Assembly: GCF_000717995.1 (NCBI RefSeq)
Contig: NZ_JODM01000079.1
Span: 1-6,075 of the forward strand
DNA from: Streptomyces violaceorubidus
GTDB taxonomy: Bacteria > Actinomycetota > Actinomycetes > Streptomycetales > Streptomycetaceae
Length of the DNA stretch: 6,075 nt
Direction: 5' to 3'
Shown: positions 1 through 5,100 of the stretch, one piece after another
How positions within the stretch are numbered: position 1 is the first letter of the stretch
How the letters are laid out: the number at the start of each line of letters is the position of its first letter
Translations under genes and position numbers: made by a program
Notes under the pieces: model-generated
Database searches by the model: none
Seen by the model: only the letters and a program-made list of their open reading frames with translations
What the model was told of the DNA's origin: nothing

Positions 1-240
1 CCGCGCCGAATCGAGGCCCAGTGACTGTACGCGTGCCACCTCCTGCCCATATTCCGGCCGGTCCCGCAGCGCTGCGACTATCCGCCCCTGCTCGACAGCC
101 AGGACACGGTCGGCCCCGTCCCACAGAGCGACAAGGGTGTCGGCGGACCAGTTCGCCGGAACGGACGGCCGACGGCTCAGCCACCTCTCGGCGAACACCC
201 GCCTGGCAGGTGGCGTACCGCCGGACACTCCGTCGCCCCT
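1..240 (-). other. Start of a further folded segment, cut by the window edge
   Basis: After the Pro-rich linker the protein becomes RRVFAERWLSRRPSVPANWS, then ADTLVALWDGADRVLAVEQG and RIVAALRDRPEYGQEVARVQ, with Trp, Leu and Val in helix spacing, and ends LGLDSAR at the edge. No family recognised. It shows the protein goes on well past base 1. Confidence 0.6.
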
Positions 241-2121
241 GGGACCGGGGCCCGGCGCCGTGCCCGCCGTTGGGCCGGGATCCGGGGCCGTGTCCGCCGT
301 TGGGCCGGGATCCGGGGCCGTGTCCGCCGGACCGTCCTCGGAGTCCACGTCCATCTGCTGGTCCCGGGCGGCCGGGTCCACGTCCATTGGCTGGTCCTGG
401 GCGGCCGGATCCGCCGCGTCCAGAGCGGCCCGCCACTGCGGTACCCGCTCGTCGAGGACGTCGTACACACTGCCGCCCTCCGCCGCAGCGCCGGGAGTGA
501 GCGGCGGTACCACCCCTCGTTCGATCCCCACCTCACGATGGAAGCGATTCAGCTGTTCCCCACGGGTTCTTTCGTGCAGGTTCAGGAACAGGCGGTTGTA
601 ATTCCCCTCCCGCAGCTCCCACCAATTACCGAGCCGCATCAATTTGGCGATGCTGGCAGCACTCTTCGACTCTGCTTCGATTCCGTCCTTCGTGAGACGC
701 TTCAGATTTCTCCGATAGTTATTCGGCGGCTTCCGAGGCTGCGTAAGGGAATCCTTTCCGTCTGAGAGGAAGATCCTTATTTTGCCGTCACGCTGGCGCG
801 TCTCCATTTTCACACCGAAGTGACTGAAGGCATGGAGCAGATGCGTGTTCTCGGGATCCATACCGGTCCTGGCCAGTGTGGTGGCGAGAGTGGACGCCCT
901 CCTCAACGGAGTTTCATCGGACTCATTAGCATGTCCCTTGGGGGGACGCATACCGATCCGTTCGGGGAAGGCACGGTAGTAGGCGTTGATCACCGCGACT
1001 CGGTCCCGGGTCACAGGGGACACGCGCACGTCGGGAGGTATGACGTATGCGTCGAAGCCGTCCGGAGCGGCTGCGGTCCCCTCAGCCGCTCCGTTGCCGT
1101 CCGGAGCGGCTGCGGTCTCCTCCGGCGCCCGTTCTTCGCCGATCACACGGAGATCGAGCAGCGCTTGCCGCGTCGACCCGTGCAATTTCGCACCGGCGCG
1201 TGCCCGGCGGACCCAGCTGCTGAGCGCCGGTTCGGCTATGTAGCTCCGGCCCCTGCGCGGGGGGTAATTGGCGATGCTCTTGGCGGATCCGAACACGAAG
1301 ATGTACCGCTGCGCCGCCCGCAGCCTGAGGGCGTCATTCGAGGGAATATCCTCCGGAAGCGGACGGAAGACCGGGTGGTCAGGGGGCAGAGGCCGATGCT
1401 CGGCCCCCCACCCCTCACCGCGGTCGAGATTCTGTGCGCTCCACTGGTACGCGAGGTTGAGGCGGCTGATCTCGGCGAGGGGGAGGTGAACGCCGTGAGC
1501 GTCTCTGACGTGTTCCCAGACTCCTCCCAGCGTGTCATCGAGGCCCGCCCCGGAGGCTCTTCTGCTTCTGAGCAGCTCGAAGAGTTCCCGGTTCTTCTCG
1601 GGGGGCAGGGTGGGGCCCCTTCCCTGAAGCATCGGGAATCCCTCAGGGACGGGCGCCGCGTGCCACAGCATCCATGCGGCGGCGCCGAGGACCTGTTGGG
1701 CCTGCGGTCCGGGGAGGGCTATGTGCGTGTCCACGTCGAGGACCATACCCTCGGGTTCCGGCGTCGGCGAGGCGGAGGAGTCCCCTCCGAACAGGCTGCC
1801 GTCCGATGAGTCGGCGCCGGGCGAGGCGGCGAAAGAGGTGTCCCCCGCGGCGTCGGTGCTCCTGTCGGCCGCCGGGCCGGTGGCCCCGGGCGGGGACCAC
1901 ATGGCCACCGTGGTCCCGGCGGGAAGGGGAGCGTCGTACGGCAGGGTGGGCGCCCAGTGCTCGGCCCCCTCACCGTGGTCGAGCCGGACCAGCGTGAAAT
2001 CGGGCCGTCCGGCCGGCGACGCGGCTCCACCGGCCAGCGAGTACTCCGCGATACGGGTCGCGTGACGGGGGTTCCACTGGACCACGCGGACGTGGACGCC
2101 GAACATCCGCGCGGTGAGTTC
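1..2121 (-). CDS. 3' continuation of the giant protein in a shifted frame (open at both ends): His half of OTU-like module, HA-like repeats, acidic linkers
   Basis: I translated this frame codon by codon and checked every TTA, CTA and TCA triplet on the plus strand from 1 to 2121. None falls in frame, so it is open for 707 codons and runs off the window. Upstream it stays open to a TGA at 2437-2439, but above about 2125 the other frame is the real one. The protein starts PELTARMFGVHVRVVQWNP, followed by LVRLDHGEGAEHW, which fits the second half of an OTU-like fold with its catalytic His at 1957-1959. Next come a Ser/Asp/Gly linker, an unrecognised helical domain, three HA-like repeats, and linkers made of two short tandem repeats. 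The first in-frame ATG (2104-2106) has no ribosome binding site, so this is not a separate gene. It is easily missed because it has neither its own start nor a stop in the window. Confidence 0.82.
261..330 (-). repeat. 30-bp tandem repeat, two full copies plus a third degenerate one
   Basis: Copies at 261-290 and 291-320 are nearly identical, and 321-330 starts another copy. The encoded unit is ADTAPDPGPT, with a diverged AGTAPGPGPR on the far side (about 241-260). It lies 12 bp from the 33-bp repeat, so two unrelated tandem linkers sit side by side. Confidence 0.85.
343..408 (-). repeat. 33-bp tandem repeat, two copies, encoding acidic Met-Asp-Val-Asp units
   Basis: Copy 1 is at 343-375 and copy 2 at 376-408, differing at a few bases. 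Being 33 bp, each copy adds 11 residues without shifting the frame: DPAARDQQMDV and DPAAQDQPMDV. They form a linker with Asp-rich, surface-exposed character. Confidence 0.85.
409..600 (-). other. Unrecognised segment after the HA-like repeats
   Basis: The sequence is EGNYNRLFLNLHERTRGEQL, NRFHREVGIERGVVPPLTPG, then GGSVYDVLDERVPQWRAALD. The first part is a basic amphipathic helix that could close the third HA-like unit. The second part is a short helix before the acidic linkers. No motif recognised. Confidence 0.4.
613..783 (-). repeat. HA-like repeat 3
   Basis: The unit runs from KIRIFLSDGKDSLTQPRKPP through NNYRRNLKRLTKDGIEAESK to SAASIAKLMRLGNWWEL. The helix pair LKRLTKDG...SAASIAKLMRLG aligns with VRRARAG...TRQALLDLRVIG of repeat 1 with one gap, and it ends in Gly-Asn-Trp-Trp, the aromatic position expected of an HA unit. 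It is the most basic of the three, and its codons are the least GC-rich in the window. Confidence 0.35.
802..1014 (-). repeat. HA-like repeat 2
   Basis: The unit begins RDRVAVINAYYRAFPERIGM, then RPPKGHANESDETPLRRAST, then LATTLARTGMDPENTHLLHA and FSHFGVKME. It matches the HA pattern most closely of the three: a leading helix with a Tyr pair, a Pro-rich turn, PLRRASTLATTLARTG in place of LGRWLxxQRxxRxxG, and HLLHAFSHFGVKME in place of the ALxALGFVWD ending. The DNA of its second half lies in the window's low-GC stretch. Confidence 0.42.
1058..1117 (-). repeat. Imperfect 39-bp direct repeat carrying an identical 21-bp core
   Basis: The same 21 bp occurs at 1058-1078 and 1097-1117, so the spacing is 39 bp (13 codons). 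The protein reads TAAAPDG twice, in a Gly/Ala/Glu linker between HA-like repeats 1 and 2. The in-frame spacing suggests a recent duplication of a linker piece. Confidence 0.8.
1132..1335 (-). repeat. HA-like repeat 1 (divergent helicase-associated-domain-like unit)
   Basis: The unit runs from RYIFVFGS through ANYPPRRGRSYIAEPALSSW to VRRARAGAKLHG and ALLDLRVIGEE. The helicase-associated (HA) domain of Streptomyces proteins follows the pattern Tyr...Gly..., Pro-rich turn, LGxWLxxQRxxRxxGxL, then a helix ending ALxxLGxxW. This unit keeps the aromatic start, the Pro turn, SSWVRRAR, and a closing helix with LLDLRVIG, but the last Trp is replaced by Glu. Assignment rests on pattern only. Confidence 0.4.
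1340..1930 (-). other. Linker plus unrecognised helical domain after the OTU-like module
   Basis: After the OTU-like part comes a Ser/Asp/Gly/Pro linker (about 1880-1745), with SFAASPGADSSDGSLFGGDS, ending in MVLDVDTHIALPG. Next is a roughly 130-residue region with Trp and Leu in helix spacing: QQVLGAAAWMLWHAAP, then NRELFELLRSRRASGAG, then WEHVRDAHGVHLPLAEISRL and LAYQWSAQNL. It ends with a segment in HPVFRPLPEDIPSNDA. No Cys and no catalytic motif I can name. It reads like an all-helical domain of the kind that comes before HA-like repeats, but I cannot assign it. Confidence 0.5.
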
Positions 2122-5100
2122 GGGGAGAGGAGGAAGGAGTGGAAGAAGCAGTCGCCGTCCCCGCGTACGTCCCCCACACGCAGGGAGCCGCTCAGCGCCG
2201 CCCGCACCTGTGCCAGACCCTCGCCCGCCGCAAGCGGCGTTCCGTCCGCCCGGGTGTGCGGCAGCCACGCCGGAGTGTCCGGGTGCTCCGCCCCGGATCC
2301 GTCGGGGGACGGCCCGCCGGCGGCGCCGCCGCGCAGCCGTAGCGCCGGTCCCCGCGTCGCCGTCCCCGGGGTCTGCGGGTGTGTCTCCTGGGCGGCCGGT
2401 GCCGGGCGGTGTGTGTCGAGGGCCCGCTGGAGGCGCTCACGCTGCCCGGGGGAGAGGGTGGCCTTGCTGAGGGCCTGCGTCAGGACCGCTTCGTACGGTG
2501 CCGTGTCGAGGCGGGCGGCGCGGACGATGACGTCGCCGCCGCCCGGCCGGGGGCCGGGGGTGCCCTGACCGGTGTTCCGCGCGGGGCCCGGTGCTCCTGT
2601 GACGGCAGTGGGGTGCCGGTCCGCGTGCTCCGCCGCCTCGCGGCCCATCCTGGTGATCCAGGTGCGGTGCTTGTTGTCCATGAAGAGCTGGACGAGTCTT
2701 TGGGTGTGCTCGGCGCGCCGCCTGATCCGGTCCCGCTCCTGCGTGCTGGTGAAGAGCGATGGTGTGCTCCTGCCCAGCAGTTCGGGCACGAGCTGCGAGA
2801 ACATGGGCAGCATCTCGGCGCGTTCGCGCGGGAAGTCGGCGGCCAGGCGCTGGAGGTCCTGGAAGGTCTGCGCCTCGCCGATCCGCCGGGTCTCGGCCTC
2901 GGACTGCGCCTGGATGAGGCGGTACAGCGTCGCGATACCGTGATAGGCCGCGTCCTCGCCCCTGCGGGGCTTGGTCGCGAGGAGGTTGCGGTAGGTGCGC
3001 TGGATGTCGTTGTCCTCCAGCACCTCCGCGCGGGCCATGCCCTGGTAGACGCTGACGAGGTGGCGCAGTTCCTGTCCGGTCGTGAGCCTGACCGGCCGGT
3101 GCTGGAAGCGGTGCAGGGTGACCGACTTCTCCGCGTGCCCGGTGTGGTTCTCCTGGCTGAGCACCTCCCAACCGTCCGGACCACGCCAGAGCAGGTTGGT
3201 GGTCTCGAACATCGGGTTGCTCCGGCCGGCGGGGCCGGCGGGCTCGACCTGGTAGTACTCGCCGTCGCCGTACCAGTCGGTGGGCTGCTTGGTCCGGCGG
3301 AACCTCTCGGCGTTGTCCACGTTGGACAACGCCGACGGCGACTGGAAGTGCCAGACGGTGAAGCGGCCGGGGGCCGTTGCGGCGGTGACGGCGAGAGCGC
3401 AGCCGTTCATCGTCGGGGTGAACACGAAGTCCGGGCTGAATTCCTCGTCGCTCGGGTCGCGGACCACCTCCGCGTGACCGATCGCGCGGTCCAGATCGCT
3501 GGTGGCGCCGGTGAGGTAAGGGATGAAACCGGCCTGGAGATAGGCGGTGTCCCGGCGCATGACCGGGAGCCGGCCGGGCGGCAGGGCGGTGAACGCGGCG
3601 ACGTGCGGGTAGTACTGCGCGTACTTCTCGACCGCCGGGGCGAGCACGTACTCCGGTTTGCCGGTGGTGTCCCGGCCGGCCTCGACGAGGACGAACCAGT
3701 GGCGCCTGAGGGAGGTGTCGTTCAGCGCCGCGACCACCTTGACCGCGTCCTGCGCCGACAGCCGGGGGGCGTAGGACCGCAGTCCGGCCGCCATGTCCAG
3801 CGAGACGACGTTCGAAGCCAGGAACCGGCGGGGGTCGGCACTGAACTCCCGGACGGCGGAGGCCCGGACATGGCCAGGACTGACAGGCGTACGCGGCAGA
3901 CGGCCCCCTCCGGCGGTCAAGGGCGTCCGGGGGGTGACGGCGGTCAAGGGCGTCCGGGGGGTGAGCACAGGCCGGGCGGTCCTCGCCGTGCGGGGCAGCC
4001 GCCCGGTACCGGGGGTACGGGCGGACCGCGGCGCCTGGGCGGACGACGCGGCCGGGGTCCGCCGGACAGCCCCGGCAGCCCCGGGAACCTGCGCGGGCCG
4101 CGGGGTCCCGGGCGTCCTCGCGGGGGGCCGCCGGGTGGTGCCGGTGTCCGGTGTCCCGCTGCCGGTCGTGCCGGGGACCCGGACAATGCGCGGGGTGGCG
4201 GAGGCACGGGGTCCGATCGGCGGGCGCGGAGCCCTCCCGTCGCCTGCCGCCCGCAGATCGAGGGCGGGCGGCACGAGTCTCACCCGGCGCGGGCCCGTCA
4301 CCGCGGACCTTGCGGCGACGATCATGTCCCGGCGTGCCCGCCCCCCTGGCACGGCGTCCAGATTCGCGGTGCGGAACCGCTGGTTCAGGGCATCGGTCGT
4401 CTCGTCCTGGGTGAGCGCCATGCCGATGAGAGGGGCAGCCGCGTCACTCTCCCAGACGGTGGGCTTCGCCGTGTCGCCAGCCGCCGCGGTGAGACCGGCG
4501 ATCCAACGGGAGATCTCCTCCCGCGACCGCGGCAACCGGGTCTCCTTCGCGGCCTTCTTCGGTCCGTCCGCCGCGGTCTTGCCGCCGGCTTCGGTGGCGT
4601 CGACGAGGGTGTCGCCAGATTCGGACGAGGCGTCGACGAGGGTCTCCGTGTCGTCATCGGGTGCGATGTCCGCCGGCGTGGTGGTCTCGTCTTCGGACGC
4701 AGTGGGGACCGGGTCCCGGTCCGGAACCCGCGTCATGGTGCCGGGCCCCGACACAGTGGACAGGCGGACGGGCGGCCCGTCACCCTCCGCGGTGTCCTGG
4801 GCGACCGGGGCGGTCCCCGGCTCGCCGGACTCCAACAGCCCCCGCGACTGCGAACTCGCTCGCTTGTCGGTCTTCTCACCGTCCCGTTCGCGGCCGGGGC
4901 CCGCGGCCGTCGTAGCCGCGAAGACAGCAGGGACGGCGGGGACAGCATCCGCCTCCGCCTCCATGCCCGCCTGCGCCTGCGCCTGCGCCTGCGCCTGCGC
5001 CTGCGCCTGCGTCACGGTCCGGGTACTGTCCGCTCCTGGGGCGGACAACCCGGAAGACACGGTCGTGATCGATACCGCGGCGGGTGGCCCGGTGACCGGG

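Noticed and set aside
820..1809. Plus-strand open frame of 329 codons
   Set aside because: It is opposite the continuous minus-strand frame that carries HA-like repeats and the helical domain. It shows no recognisable domain and no convincing start signal.
2104..2106. ATG as the start of a separate downstream gene
   Set aside because: No ribosome binding site precedes it, and the protein upstream of it is half of an OTU-like motif that continues straight into it.
2119..2135. Programmed -1 ribosomal frameshift
   Set aside because: The direction would fit, but there is no standard slippery heptamer, I saw no strong downstream hairpin, and recoding would not explain the short Cys-His distance.
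2437..3184. Two overlapping minus-strand open frames within the giant gene
   Set aside because: Their products are Arg/Pro/Ser/Thr-rich shadows of the main frame, which gives well-formed helical sequence over the same bases.
3307..3335. Rho-independent terminator
   Set aside because: The stem lies inside an open frame and has no T-run on either strand.
4969..5010. CRISPR-like array
   Set aside because: It is a simple hexamer tract without spacers and is in frame with the coding sequence.
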